Source of the DNA: Bacilli bacterium
GTDB lineage: Bacteria > Bacillota > Bacilli > Bacillales > Amphibacillaceae
DNA length: 36,791 bases
NCBI GenBank assembly: GCA_012518125.1
Contig: JAAYTF010000121.1
Location: forward strand, 1 to 36,791
Direction of reading: 5' to 3'
The notes under the pieces were generated by a model, which saw only the letters and a list, made by a program, of their open reading frames with translations, did no database searches and had not been told where the DNA came from. The translations under genes and the position numbers were made by a program. The stretch's first letter is position 1. Each line of letters begins with the position of its first letter. This document shows positions 8,928-18,060 of the stretch, piece after piece.

Positions 8928-8953
8928 AAACGAGCGTACAAATTAAGCGGATT

Positions 8954-10849
8954 TTATCGGTTCAACAAACTGCCGACATATTGCAGCAGTTCGTTTGCCG
9001 AAATGGAATTGTAGCCGTATTCATCGATCAAACGGGCGATGACTTCATTCAACTTTTTCAGCTGCGTTTCATCCGGCGTCTTCGCCGTCGTCGTCACTTT
9101 TACGACGTCTTTCAAGTCGGCGAACAATTTCTTTTGGATCGCTTCGCGCAATCGTTGGTGCGAATTATAATCGAACGGTTTCCCTTTGCGGGCGTACGTG
9201 GAAATTTTGATCAACAATTCTTCGCGGAACGCTTTTTTTGCATTTTCGGAAATGCCGATTTGCTCTTCGATGGAGCGCATCAGTTTTTCGTTAGGGCTGA
9301 TCTCTTCGTCGGTGATTGGGTCTCTTAGTTTTTGGTTATTACAATACGCTTCGACGTGGTCCAAATAATTGTCCATGAGCGTTTTCGCCGATTCTTCATA
9401 CGAATAGACGAACGCTTTTTGCACTTCTTTTTTCGCGATTTCATCGTATTCTTTCCGGGCTAGTGAAATGAATTGCAAATATCTTTCTTTATCTTCGTCC
9501 GTGATGGAAGGGTGTTGGCCAAGTCCATCTTTTAAGGAACGGAGTATATCCAACGCGTTGATCGACTTCACTTCTTTTCGTATCAGTGCAGCGGAAATCC
9601 GGTTGATGACATAACGCGGATCGATACCGCTCAAACCTTCGTCCGGATGTTCATTGCGCAATTCGTCGACGTTGATCTGTTCCCCGGTATCGACTTGCTG
9701 ACCGTCATACAAATACATTTTTTTCACGAGGTCGATGCGGTATTTTTTTGACGGCTTCAATCTTGTAAGGATAGAGAACATCGCGGCGATGCGAAGTGCA
9801 TGCGGTGCGATATGAACATCTTTCAAGTCGCTTTGGTTGATCATTTTCCGGTATATTTTCTCTTCTTCACTCAATTTCAAGTTGTAAGGAATCGGCATGA
9901 CAATCATTCGTGAATGCAACGCTTCGTTCTTTTTATTGGCGATGAAGCTGCGAAATTCCGCTTCATTCGTGTGCGCGACGATCAGCATATCGGCGCTGAT
10001 GAGCGCGAACCGTCCCGCCTTGAAGTTCCCTTCCTCCGTCAGCGAGAGCAAATGCCAAAGGAACTTTTCGTCGCTTTTTAACATTTCTTGAAATTCCATC
10101 AGGCCGCGATTTGCTTTGTTCAATTCGCCGTCGAAACGGTACGCTCTCGGGTCGGATTCGGAACCGTATTTAGCTATGGTGGAAAAATCGATGCTTCCGG
10201 TCAAGTCGGCGATGTCTTGTGACTTCGGGTCGGATGGGCTGAATGTTCCAATGCCGATGCGTTTATCTTCCGAGAAAAGGATTCGTTCGACCATGACGTC
10301 TTCGATGCGGCCGTTGTATTCTTGTTCGAGGCGCAGCGTGTTTAAAGGAGAGAGGCTGCCTTGGATGCGGATGCCGTATTCTTTGTAGAAGTCGTCGCGC
10401 AAATGGTGCGGGACGAGGTGAAGCGGATCTTCGTACATCGGACAACCTTTGATGGCGTAGACGGCACCTTCATCGGTCCGCGTATATTCTTCCAAACCGC
10501 GTTTCAACATCGTGACGATCGTCGATTTGCCGCCGCTTACCGGCCCCATGAGCAATAGGATCCGTTTTTTTACGTCGAGCCGTTTTGCAGCGGGATGAAA
10601 ATATTCTTCCACCAATTTTTCTATCGTCGTTTCCAAACCGAATATTTCTCTTGAGAAAAAGTGATATTTTTTCACGCCGTTTTCCACTGTGATGCCATGC
10701 GATTTGATCATATTATATATACGTGAATGAGCGGACTGCGCGATCATCGGATTTTTTTTAACCAATTCCAAATACTCGGCAAACGTTCCTTCCCATTTCA
10801 ATTTTTCTTCTTCTTCACGATACTTTTTTAGTTTGTCTAACATATCCAT
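8954..10849 (-). CDS. prkA: PrkA family AAA+ protein / serine protein kinase
   Basis: PrkA (YeaG in E. coli), 631 aa, the same length as B. subtilis PrkA. The family combines a lon-like AAA+ ATPase module with a C-terminal region distantly like cAMP-dependent kinases; in Bacillus it acts in the mother cell during sporulation. Walker A is GPVSGGKST (residues 102-110). Further family blocks are [39 protein letters not shown]-like sequence and [19 protein letters not shown] chose the ATG at 10849 ([15 protein letters not shown]), which matches the known N-terminus; GGAGG lies 12 bases upstream. A possible sigma-E promoter (TCATCATT / CATAAGCT, 10913 to 10885) lies upstream. Confidence 0.95.
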   Translation of the reverse strand: MDMLDKLKKYREEEEKLKWEGTFAEYLELVKKNPMIAQSAHSRIYNMIKSHGITVENGVKKYHFFSREIFGLETTIEKLVEEYFHPAAKRLDVKKRILLLMGPVSGGKSTIVTMLKRGLEEYTRTDEGAVYAIKGCPMYEDPLHLVPHHLRDDFYKEYGIRIQGSLSPLNTLRLEQEYNGRIEDVMVERILFSEDKRIGIGTFSPSDPKSQDIADLTGSIDFSTIAKYGSESDPRAYRFDGELNKANRGLMEFQEMLKSDEKFLWHLLSLTEEGNFKAGRFALISADMLIVAHTNEAEFRSFIANKKNEALHSRMIVMPIPYNLKLSEEEKIYRKMINQSDLKDVHIAPHALRIAAMFSILTRLKPSKKYRIDLVKKMYLYDGQQVDTGEQINVDELRNEHPDEGLSGIDPRYVINRISAALIRKEVKSINALDILRSLKDGLGQHPSITDEDKERYLQFISLARKEYDEIAKKEVQKAFVYSYEESAKTLMDNYLDHVEAYCNNQKLRDPITDEEISPNEKLMRSIEEQIGISENAKKAFREELLIKISTYARKGKPFDYNSHQRLREAIQKKLFADLKDVVKVTTTAKTPDETQLKKLNEVIARLIDEYGYNSISANELLQYVGSLLNR

Positions 10850-10987
10850 TTTTCTTCTATCCTCCAATATTCGAGGTTTGATACAGCTTATGCATTAACC
10901 GGCGCAATGATGAAAAGAAAATGGGATGAGATTGGGCGATGCAAATTTTATAAAATGGTATAGATTATCTTAGAATCTTTCAGTACA

Positions 10988-11872
10988 ATGAAAGAACAAT
11001 CAACTTTTTCAAAGAAAATGTTGAACGTTTTTCTGGGGGTGTTGTCCATCGAAATTTACTTCACGAAAATGCACGGAAATGGAAACGATTTCATTATTAT
11101 CGACAACCGCATTTCGATAACGGAACAAATCGACGTGGCGAAATTTGTCAAAACGATTTGTCGGCGCAATTTCCACATCGGCGCAGATGGAGTCATATTT
11201 TTGGAAAGGATAACGAACGGATACGTAACGATGCGGTATTTTAACGCCGATGGGTCGGAAGGTGAAATGTGCGGCAATGGGGCGCGTTGTTTTGCGAAGT
11301 ATGTTTTCGATAAAGGCTTGGTTCCCAAACAGATGACGTTGAAGACGAAATCTGGCTTATATGGTTTAACGATCATCGATGATGCGACCGTCGAAATAAC
11401 ATTTCCGTCGTATCAAGTTGAAGAAATAAAGCAAATTCCCGATGCCGCTGGGGGCAAAATCGTTTACTCCGTCATGGTTGGCGTGCCGCATGCCGTTTTT
11501 TTCGCTGACGCGATCAACAAAATCGCTACATTCGAGTATGAAAACTTTGCGCGCAAAATACGTTATAATAAAGGGTTGTTTCCAAACGGAACGAACGTCA
11601 ACATGGTGGAACGAATCAGCGCCAACCGAATTTATGTGCGGACGTACGAAAGGGGGGTAGAGAGAGAGACGTACGCTTGCGGCACCGGCGCGATCGCATC
11701 ATCGATCATCGCGGCTTCCTTGAAATATGTACAGCCTCCGGTGCACGTCATGATGAAAGGGGGCGAGCTTGTCGTATCATTCCGTGAACAAAATGGGACG
11801 TTTACGAACGTGAAGTTGACCGGAAGAGCTGAAACCGTCTTTGAAGGTCGTTTTCATATTGAGGTTGATTGA
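10988..11872 (+). CDS. dapF: Diaminopimelate epimerase
   Basis: Converts LL- to meso-diaminopimelate, the precursor of lysine and of peptidoglycan cross-links. Both catalytic cysteine motifs are present: MCGNGARCF (general acid/base Cys 1) and YACGTGAIASS (Cys 2). The family blocks FTKMHGNGNDF, IGADGVIFLE, GVPHAVFF and NVNMVE are also seen. The start is uncertain. The frame is open from the ATG at 10988, but neither this nor the ATG at 11018 has a good ribosome-binding site. Homologues begin 4-6 residues before FTKMHG, so translation more likely begins at GTG 11039 or TTG 11042, although GGGGG sits almost on top of these codons. The symporter gene follows after 21 bases and is probably co-transcribed. 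Confidence 0.9.
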   Translation: MKEQSTFSKKMLNVFLGVLSIEIYFTKMHGNGNDFIIIDNRISITEQIDVAKFVKTICRRNFHIGADGVIFLERITNGYVTMRYFNADGSEGEMCGNGARCFAKYVFDKGLVPKQMTLKTKSGLYGLTIIDDATVEITFPSYQVEEIKQIPDAAGGKIVYSVMVGVPHAVFFADAINKIATFEYENFARKIRYNKGLFPNGTNVNMVERISANRIYVRTYERGVERETYACGTGAIASSIIAASLKYVQPPVHVMMKGGELVVSFREQNGTFTNVKLTGRAETVFEGRFHIEVD

Positions 11873-11893
11873 CATATTAGGGGGGATGTTTGA

Positions 11894-13117
11894 ATGGATA
11901 GATTGAAGGCATACCGTTTTCCGCTCATTTTGCTCGCTGCCATCATCATCGGCTCAATCATCGGACTTATTTTCGGCGAGAAAGCAACCGTCCTTAAACC
12001 GTTAGGGGACATTTTCATCAATTTGTTATTCATGATCGTCGTGCCGCTCGTATTTTTTTCGATCAGTTCATCGATCGCAAATATGGACAACATGCGCAGG
12101 CTCGGCAAAATTTTCGGCTCGATGATCACCGTGTTTGTCATCACTGGAATGATTGCTTCCATCTTCATGCTGATTGCCATTTTGCCGTTTTCGCCGATTA
12201 CGACGGCCGACATACCGCTTGAAACGCCTGAAGTGGAAGAGATGTCGCTTGCCGATCAGCTCGTGTTGACGTTTACCGTTCCCGATTTCGTCGATCTGTT
12301 TTCTCGTTCAAATATGCTTGTCTTAATTTTATTTGCCGTATTGATTGGTGTAGCGACCGGCCTTGCTGGGGAAGCGGGCAGACCGTTTGCCAAATTCCTG
12401 CAAAGCGGATCCGAAGTGTTTATGAAAGTGGTCAAAATCGTCATGTACTATGCGCCGATCGGTTTAGGGGCTTATTTTGCGACATTGATCGGCGATTTTG
12501 GTAGCGCTTTACTTGGTGATTACGCCAAGGCGATCATCATTTATTATCCGGTATCGATCGTCTACTTCTTCATCGGTTTTACGCTATATGCCTTCATTGC
12601 GGGTGGCAAAGAAGGGGTAAAACGGTTTTGGAAAAACATTTTGCCGCCGGCTGTCACCGCTTTGGGAACAGGAAGCAGTGTCGCGACCATCCCGATCAAC
12701 TTGGAAGCGGCAAAAAGGATCGGTATTCCACGCGATGTCCGGGAAACGGTGCTTCCATTGGGTGCAACGATCCACATGGATGGTTCATGTTTATCAGCGA
12801 TGTTAAAAATCGCTTTCGTATTCAGTGTATTTAATATCGATTTTTCCGGCATTGGCACATTTTTGACGGCGATCGGGGTTTCATTGTTATCCGGCGTTGT
12901 TATGAGCGGTATTCCTGGCGGCGGTTTCATGGGTGAAATGTTAATCGTCACCTTATATGGTTTGCCGATTCAAGCATTGCCGATCATATCGGCAATCGGT
13001 GTCGTCATCGATCCGCCGGCGACGATGGTGAATGCCACTGGCGATACGGTTGCTTCCATGCTTGTCACACGCCATATTGACGGAAAAGATTGGATGGATG
13101 CCCCGTTAATGGAATAA
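11894..13117 (+). CDS. Dicarboxylate/amino acid:cation symporter (DAACS family)
   Basis: Glutamate-transporter-fold (DAACS, GltP/GltPh) secondary importer, 407 aa, starting after GGGGGG. Core motifs are present: MIVVPLVFFSISSS, hairpin 1 as GTGSSVATIP, the TM7 motif as ATIHMDGS (NMDGT in GltPh) and TM8 as IDPPATMVNATGD. Compared with GltPh, the TM8 Asp, Thr, Asn and terminal Asp are kept, but the arginine that binds the side-chain carboxylate of aspartate (R397) is Ala, and the TM7 Asn (N310) is His. By analogy with neutral amino-acid members of the family, which also lack this Arg, the substrate is probably not plain glutamate/aspartate. It follows dapF directly. Confidence 0.9.
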   Translation: MDRLKAYRFPLILLAAIIIGSIIGLIFGEKATVLKPLGDIFINLLFMIVVPLVFFSISSSIANMDNMRRLGKIFGSMITVFVITGMIASIFMLIAILPFSPITTADIPLETPEVEEMSLADQLVLTFTVPDFVDLFSRSNMLVLILFAVLIGVATGLAGEAGRPFAKFLQSGSEVFMKVVKIVMYYAPIGLGAYFATLIGDFGSALLGDYAKAIIIYYPVSIVYFFIGFTLYAFIAGGKEGVKRFWKNILPPAVTALGTGSSVATIPINLEAAKRIGIPRDVRETVLPLGATIHMDGSCLSAMLKIAFVFSVFNIDFSGIGTFLTAIGVSLLSGVVMSGIPGGGFMGEMLIVTLYGLPIQALPIISAIGVVIDPPATMVNATGDTVASMLVTRHIDGKDWMDAPLME

Positions 13118-13433
13118 TCGGTTAACGATGATGTCAGAAAGACGTCTCCAACCTCAAGGATCAAAAAGGTGCAAACAAAACTTATGAGCAGGTGGGAGAT
13201 GAACTTCGATTCGTTTTGAACGAAGCATTTAGAAAAAAATTTCTCATTTTCGGTCAAGCCCTTTTTGTAAGAAGGGATCACGCCAAGGCGCCTTACTTCG
13301 ACATTTATTAAACTTTATGCTTTAAAACGTTCATAAGCAAATCAACATTCACACCTGAAAAAAGGCTTTTTACGTCCGATAAAAATACTGTTGTTCACGT
13401 TTTTGCCGCATATAGTAATAAAAGGGGGTGTGG
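13118..13433. other. Intergenic region with a 60-codon open frame of unclear origin
   Basis: No recognised gene. A plus-strand open frame without ATG runs from about 13131 to a TAA near 13312. It would read LKDQKGANKTYEQVGDELR, then about 40 more residues ending APYFDIY. It looks protein-like but I cannot place it; it may be gene debris. TTCGTTTTGAACGAA forms a short hairpin near 13210. CATATAGTA (13409-13417), ahead of the next gene, matches the sigma-K -10 pattern CATAnnnTA, but no properly spaced -35 is visible. Confidence 0.3.
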
Positions 13434-13676
13434 ATGTTGATTGAAATTTATGATATGACGATCGTTCCGGTCATCATCGGTTTAGTCCAATTGGCCAAAA
13501 TGGCAGGTTTAAAGCCAAAGTATGCCCCGTTTCTCGCCATATTGCTCGGTATTGCTTTTGCACTCATTTATTTTCAAGTTTCGATGAAAGATCGCATCTT
13601 GTTAGGGCTCGTGTTTGGTTTGTCCGCCAGCGGCCTGTACAGCGGTAGCAAAAATTTGGCGGAAAAAGATCATTAA
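13434..13676 (+). CDS. Small two-helix membrane protein, phage A118 holin-like
   Basis: An 80-residue protein with two strongly hydrophobic segments (VPVIIGLVQLAKMAG at the N-terminus; APFLAILLGIAFALIYF followed by LLGLVFGLSASGLYS). This order, with GLxASGLY near the end, resembles small holins of the Listeria A118 type that are often found as single chromosomal genes in Bacilli. No endolysin or other phage gene is nearby, so a lytic role is unproven. AAAGGGGG lies five bases before the ATG at 13434; TTG 13437 is also possible, while the GTG at 13428 overlaps the ribosome-binding site. Confidence 0.75.
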   Translation: MLIEIYDMTIVPVIIGLVQLAKMAGLKPKYAPFLAILLGIAFALIYFQVSMKDRILLGLVFGLSASGLYSGSKNLAEKDH

Positions 13677-13720
13677 TAAAGGGATTCGAAACCAATCTCA
13701 GCCGCCGCCAAGAATAATGG

Positions 13721-13750
13721 TTGACAAAACGGGCGCGCAAAGCTTACACT
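13721..13750 (+). promoter_or_regulatory. Candidate sigma-A promoter for ysoA
   Basis: A perfect TTGACA at 13721-13726, an 18-bp spacer and TACACT at 13745-13750, about 50 bases before the ysoA start. Confidence 0.55.
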
Positions 13751-13797
13751 TACACGAAACAGCGAGAATGTGACATGGCGGATAGGAGAGGGCGTCG

Positions 13798-14769
13798 ATG
13801 AATAAAAAAATTGCTCATTTGCCTCATGTGAAACGGCATTTGGAATTGCTTGCAAGAAAGATTGAAAAAGATATCCAAGCGCGCGCTTACGACCGGGCGC
13901 TGAAAAACATCAAATTTTTGGAAAAGCAACAATTTTATTATCCGGCCATCTATAAAAATAAATTGTTTTGTTTGACGAAACTTGAACGGTGGGCTGAAGC
14001 GGAGGCTTTAAGCGAAACATTGTTAAAAAGGCAAAACGACCGTGATTACGTCGAATATTTTTTATATTATTTGACAAGTTTGTACCATCAAGGCCAGTAT
14101 TCGTTCGTCCAACAATTGATCGAGGACCATTTAGGGGATGTGCAGATCACGAATGAACACCGGGAGTATTTGTGCCATCTGCAAAACGAAAGTTTAAAAA
14201 AATTGAAGGAAAAATCGAACGAACTGTTGAAAAAATTAGAACTGGCAATCTTAACGAAAAATGAAATCGAGCAGTGGCTGCTCATCAACCGATGGAAAGC
14301 GCTGAACGCTCCGCCCGCGAAATTGATCTTAGAAATGTTGTCAATGGCTGAAGTGAATCCGTTTGTCAAAACGGCTATTTTATTCGAATTGCATGAGCGG
14401 AACATTGAGGACGTCGTGTATATTGAAAAAAATGGCCGCAAATTAAAAATAAAAGCGGCGGAACTACCGTACTTAACGGAACATCCGCTTTATGTCGATG
14501 CGTTAAAACATTTGGAAGCAGTGGAACAAAAAGATCCTACATTATACTCGTTCAGCGTCGAACTGTTGGAGCGGTCATTCGAATATGATTATCCTTTCAT
14601 GGAAGATGCCAAAAACGTCGATCTCATCGCCGAGGCGGCGACGTTGGCCGCAAAAGAACACTTATTCGGAAAAGTTGGTTCTGAAATGGAAGAAAACGAG
14701 GAACTACTCGCCAACAAACAACAAATCGAGGCGAAATACGAAGCGTTTTTGCGCTTGACCATTGCTTAA
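13798..14769 (+). CDS. ysoA: Tetratricopeptide-repeat protein, YsoA-like
   Basis: A 323-residue soluble, mostly helical protein with weak TPR-type repeats in the first ~150 residues (ARAYDRALKNIKFLEKQ, LTKLERWAEAEALSETLLK and similar). The later part is rich in Glu/Lys. It occupies the position of ysoA directly upstream of tig in B. subtilis, and its length and composition agree, so the assignment rests on both sequence type and synteny. The molecular function is unknown; TPR proteins generally mediate protein contacts. The ATG follows AGGAGAGGG-type sequence. A promoter precedes it, and tig has its own promoter downstream. Confidence 0.85.
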   Translation: MNKKIAHLPHVKRHLELLARKIEKDIQARAYDRALKNIKFLEKQQFYYPAIYKNKLFCLTKLERWAEAEALSETLLKRQNDRDYVEYFLYYLTSLYHQGQYSFVQQLIEDHLGDVQITNEHREYLCHLQNESLKKLKEKSNELLKKLELAILTKNEIEQWLLINRWKALNAPPAKLILEMLSMAEVNPFVKTAILFELHERNIEDVVYIEKNGRKLKIKAAELPYLTEHPLYVDALKHLEAVEQKDPTLYSFSVELLERSFEYDYPFMEDAKNVDLIAEAATLAAKEHLFGKVGSEMEENEELLANKQQIEAKYEAFLRLTIA

Positions 14770-14780
14770 ATATATTTTAT

Positions 14781-14808
14781 TTGAAAGCAAAGAGCAATAT
14801 GGTATACT
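14781..14808 (+). promoter_or_regulatory. Candidate sigma-A promoter for tig
   Basis: TTGAAA (14781-14786), 16 bp, TATACT (14803-14808), giving a leader of roughly 115 bases before tig. No CIRCE or CtsR operator was seen here. Confidence 0.55.
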
Positions 14809-14932
14809 AAAGAAGTTGAAAATTTGCTCTTTTAATCATTCAATTTTTCTTAAGCGTCGAAAAAATAGATTGCGATTTTTAATAAAAGAAATTAAATGAA
14901 ATATACGTTATGGATAAGTTGGAGGTAATACT

Positions 14933-16234
14933 ATGACGGTAACGGCAAAATGGGAGAAAAAAGAAGGAAACGAAGGAATATTAACGATCACAGTATCTGC
15001 TGAACGTTTCGACGAAGCGCTCGATCAAGCGTTTAAAAAAGTGGTCAAAGATGTGACTTTGCCAGGATTCAGAAAAGGGAAAGTTCCACGCCATATTTTT
15101 GAAAAACGTTTTGGTGTTGAAGCATTGTATCAAGATGCGGTGGACATCATCTTGCCGGATGCGTATGCGGAAGCGGTCGAACAAACGGAAATTTTCCCTG
15201 TTGATCAACCGAAAATCGACATTGAAGAAATCGAAAAAGGAAAAGATTTAGTGTTCGTCTGTGAAGTGACGGTCAAGCCGGAAGTTAAATTAGGCGAGTA
15301 CAAAGGGATTGAATATGAAGAAGAAACGATCGAAGTGACCGAAGAAGAAGTCGATGAGGAATTAAAACGATTGCAAGAAAGACATGCCGAGCTCGTCCTG
15401 AAAGAGGAAGGAAAAGTGGAAGAGGGTAATACGGTCGTCATCGATTTTGAAGGATTCATCGACGATGAGCCGTTTGAAGGCGGAAAAGGTGAAAACTACT
15501 CATTGGAAATCGGCTCCGGCCACTTCATCCCTGGTTTTGAAGAACAGCTCATCGGCAAAGAGGCCGGCGAAGAAGTGGAAGTGAACGTCACATTCCCTGA
15601 AGATTATCATGCGAAAGACCTCGCTGGAAAAGATGCCGTATTTAAAGTGAAAATCCACGAAATCAAAGAAAAACAAGTGCCGGAATTGGACGATGAATTC
15701 GCCAAAGACGTCGATGATGAAGTAGAGACGTTGGCCGAATTGCGTGAAAAGAAAGAAAAAGAAATCCGCGAACGCAAACAAAGGGAATATGAAAACAAAA
15801 TCCGCGAGACGATCATCGAAAAAGTGACGGAAAATGCGGAAATCGACATTCCGGAAGCGATGATCAATACCGAATTGGACAATATGCTGCGCGAATTTGA
15901 ACAAACGGTTCAAATGCAAGGCATGACGATGGATATGTATTACGAAATGAGTGGACAAGATGAAGAAAAATTAAGAGAACATATGAAAGAAGACGCCGAA
16001 AAACGCGTCAAGACGAACTTGACGTTGGAAGCGATCTTCGAAGCGGAAAATCTCGAAGTTTCCGAAGAAGCCATCGATGAAGAAATCGCAAAAATGGCCG
16101 ACATGTACAAACTTGAAAAAGACCAAATCGTCAGTATGTTAGGTGGAAACACCGACATCCTTAAAAACGACTTGAAATTCAAAACGACGATAGATTTCTT
16201 AGTTGAACACGGAAAACCGGTAGCAAAACAATAA
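14933..16234 (+). CDS. tig: Trigger factor (ribosome-associated chaperone/PPIase)
   Basis: Trigger factor binds the ribosomal exit tunnel and helps nascent chains fold. It is 433 aa, the usual length. The ribosome-docking signature is GFRKGK (residues 45-50). The FKBP-type prolyl isomerase domain (about 160-245) contains [17 protein letters not shown] and [15 protein letters not shown]. The long helical C-terminal domain is highly charged and includes a Met-rich stretch ([13 protein letters not shown]). A near-perfect GGAGGT lies before the ATG. It is followed by a hairpin terminator and then clpX, as in other Bacilli. Confidence 0.98.
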   Translation: MTVTAKWEKKEGNEGILTITVSAERFDEALDQAFKKVVKDVTLPGFRKGKVPRHIFEKRFGVEALYQDAVDIILPDAYAEAVEQTEIFPVDQPKIDIEEIEKGKDLVFVCEVTVKPEVKLGEYKGIEYEEETIEVTEEEVDEELKRLQERHAELVLKEEGKVEEGNTVVIDFEGFIDDEPFEGGKGENYSLEIGSGHFIPGFEEQLIGKEAGEEVEVNVTFPEDYHAKDLAGKDAVFKVKIHEIKEKQVPELDDEFAKDVDDEVETLAELREKKEKEIRERKQREYENKIRETIIEKVTENAEIDIPEAMINTELDNMLREFEQTVQMQGMTMDMYYEMSGQDEEKLREHMKEDAEKRVKTNLTLEAIFEAENLEVSEEAIDEEIAKMADMYKLEKDQIVSMLGGNTDILKNDLKFKTTIDFLVEHGKPVAKQ

Positions 16235-16266
16235 CAACAAGGTGCATCCCGCACCTTGTTTTCCCT
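16234..16266 (+). terminator. Hairpin terminator after tig
   Basis: Perfect 10-bp stem AACAAGGTGC (16236-16245) / GCACCTTGTT (16251-16260) with a 5-base loop. The T tract is short (TTTT then CCC), so termination may be partial. Confidence 0.7.
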
Positions 16267-16402
16267 TATATAAATGAATTTTTTTGGATAAGATAACTAA
16301 CATGATGCTTAAGAAAACGATACATTATGAAAAAGACCGCTTTAAAAATAGGTCGGTTTTTCCAATTTAACGAGATAAAACAGTTTATTTTCCCATACGT
16401 AT

Positions 16403-16430
16403 TTGATATGATTGCTATAAGCTGGATAAT
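16403..16430 (+). promoter_or_regulatory. Candidate sigma-A promoter for clpX
   Basis: TTGATA (16403-16408), 16 bp, GATAAT (16425-16430), about 30 bases before the clpX start. Confidence 0.5.
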
Positions 16431-16460
16431 TTATTATTGTTTTCATTTAGGGGTGAAAAG

Positions 16461-17741
16461 ATGTTCAAATTTAACGATGAAAAAGGGCAGCTCAAATGTT
16501 CCTTCTGCGGCAAAGACCAAGACGCGGTGAGAAAATTGGTCGCAGGCCCGGGTGTATATATATGCGATGAGTGCATCGAATTATGCAATGAAATCATCGA
16601 GGAAGAAGTGGGCGCGGAGGAAGAAATTTCTTATGAGGATATTCCGAAGCCTCAAGAAATAAAAGCGATTTTGGATGAATATGTGATCGGACAAGAAGAA
16701 GCGAAAAAGACGCTTTCCGTTGCGGTATACAACCATTATAAACGAATCAATTCCCTTTCAAAGACGAAAGATGATGTGGAAATTGCCAAAAGCAACATCG
16801 CGCTCATCGGTCCGACCGGAAGTGGAAAAACGCTGCTTGCGCAAACGTTGGCGCGCATTTTGAACGTACCGTTTGCGATTGCGGATGCGACTTCATTGAC
16901 AGAAGCAGGCTACGTCGGTGAAGACGTTGAAAACATACTTTTAAAACTGATTCAAGCAGCGGACTACGATATCGAAAAAGCGGAAAAAGGCATCATCTAC
17001 ATCGATGAAATTGACAAAGTTGCCCGGAAATCCGAAAACCCATCCATCACCCGTGACGTATCAGGCGAAGGCGTGCAACAAGCATTGTTGAAAATTTTGG
17101 AAGGAACCGTGGCAAGCGTTCCTCCTCAAGGCGGCAGGAAGCATCCTCATCAAGAATTTATCCAAATTGACACAACGAACATTTTATTTATCGTCGGCGG
17201 TGCATTTGCGGGAATCGAAGACATCATTAAACGCCGCATCGGCAAAAAAGTGATCGGATTTGGCAGCCAAAGCGAACAAAACGATTTGGATCAAGGCGAA
17301 TTGCTTGCAAAAGTGTTGCCGGAAGACTTGTTGAGTTACGGATTGATTCCGGAGTTCATCGGTCGCCTGCCAGTGATCGCAAGCCTAGAACCGCTTGACG
17401 AAGAAGCGTTGATCCGCATTTTAACCGAACCGAAAAACGCTTTAGTCAAGCAATATCAAAAACTGTTCCAAATGGACGGTGTCGAATTGGAGTTTGAAGA
17501 AGCCGCATTGAAAGAAATCGCGAAACAAGCGATGGAACGAAACACAGGGGCAAGGGGATTGCGTTCCATCATCGAATCGATCATGCTCGATGTCATGTTT
17601 GAAATTCCATCCCGGGATGACATCGCAAAATGCATCATCACAAAAGAAATGGTTCTTGATGAAAACGTAAGCCCGAAACTGCTATACAAAGACGGAACGG
17701 TCGAAGAAAGCCGCAAACAATTGCCGAAAGAAAGTGCATAA
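16461..17741 (+). CDS. clpX: ClpX, ATP-dependent unfoldase subunit of ClpXP
   Basis: AAA+ unfoldase that delivers substrates to ClpP, 426 aa. The N-terminal zinc-binding domain has four cysteines (13, 16, 35, 38: CSFC and CDEC). Walker A is GPTGSGKT (about residue 117), Walker B is IIYIDEID, the pore loop is GYVGEDVE, and the ClpP-docking loop is VIGFG. The sensor/arginine-finger region [12 protein letters not shown] is intact. I start at ATG 16461, which follows AGGGGTGA; the frame is open to 16437 without a ribosome-binding site. It has its own promoter and a large terminator. lonB does not follow, unlike in B. subtilis. Confidence 0.98.
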   Translation: MFKFNDEKGQLKCSFCGKDQDAVRKLVAGPGVYICDECIELCNEIIEEEVGAEEEISYEDIPKPQEIKAILDEYVIGQEEAKKTLSVAVYNHYKRINSLSKTKDDVEIAKSNIALIGPTGSGKTLLAQTLARILNVPFAIADATSLTEAGYVGEDVENILLKLIQAADYDIEKAEKGIIYIDEIDKVARKSENPSITRDVSGEGVQQALLKILEGTVASVPPQGGRKHPHQEFIQIDTTNILFIVGGAFAGIEDIIKRRIGKKVIGFGSQSEQNDLDQGELLAKVLPEDLLSYGLIPEFIGRLPVIASLEPLDEEALIRILTEPKNALVKQYQKLFQMDGVELEFEEAALKEIAKQAMERNTGARGLRSIIESIMLDVMFEIPSRDDIAKCIITKEMVLDENVSPKLLYKDGTVEESRKQLPKESA

Positions 17742-18060
17742 ATTAAAGGGTGAATCGAGACTGACCGATGCAGAGCATTTCATTCATGTTTGTACAAATG
17801 AAATGCGAATGGCAATCGTCAGTCTTTTTTTTTTAAACCAGATGTAGCAAAATGGAAATGTTTGCCCTTTTACTTTATAGTTGATATTGGGATCTTAATT
17901 GGGCGACGTTAGCATGTACTGAAAAATAATGTTATGATATGTAAGTCAGTCGCCTTATTATTTAGCTCGAAAATGAATATAATAGTCGATGATACAAAAA
18001 TGATTCGATCGCGGAAAACGATGCAGCAATCATACAAATTTGCGATAAGGAGGCACGGGC
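17742..18060 (+). promoter_or_regulatory. clpX-lonA intergenic region: terminator then lonA promoters
   Basis: This gap is where lonB lies in B. subtilis; no trace of a lonB reading frame is visible. It contains the clpX terminator (17758-17834). Two sigma-A-like promoters for lonA follow: TTAGCA (17909-17914), 18 bp, TATGAT (17933-17938); and TTATTA (17955-17960), 17 bp, a perfect TATAAT (17978-17983). No CIRCE or CtsR heptad repeat was found, so heat-shock control is not evident. Confidence 0.5.
17758..17834 (+). terminator. Long composite terminator after clpX
   Basis: Outer arms GACTGAC (17759-17765) and GTCAGTC (17818-17824) enclose a perfect inner stem GCATTTCATT (17775-17784) / AATGAAATGC (17797-17806). 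A run of about ten T's follows the outer arm. Confidence 0.85.

Noticed and set aside
13434-13676. Prophage remnant around the holin-like gene
   Set aside because: No integrase, endolysin, structural gene or attachment repeat nearby; single holin-like genes are common in Bacillus chromosomes.
16327-16366. AAAAAGACCG...CGGTTTTT hairpin upstream of clpX as a second terminator
   Set aside because: Imperfect stem with a bulge, downstream of an already adequate tig hairpin and close to the clpX promoter.
14770-18060. CIRCE or CtsR operators upstream of tig, clpX or lonA
   Set aside because: No 9-9-9 CIRCE inverted repeat and no paired GGTCAAA-type heptads were found in these gaps.
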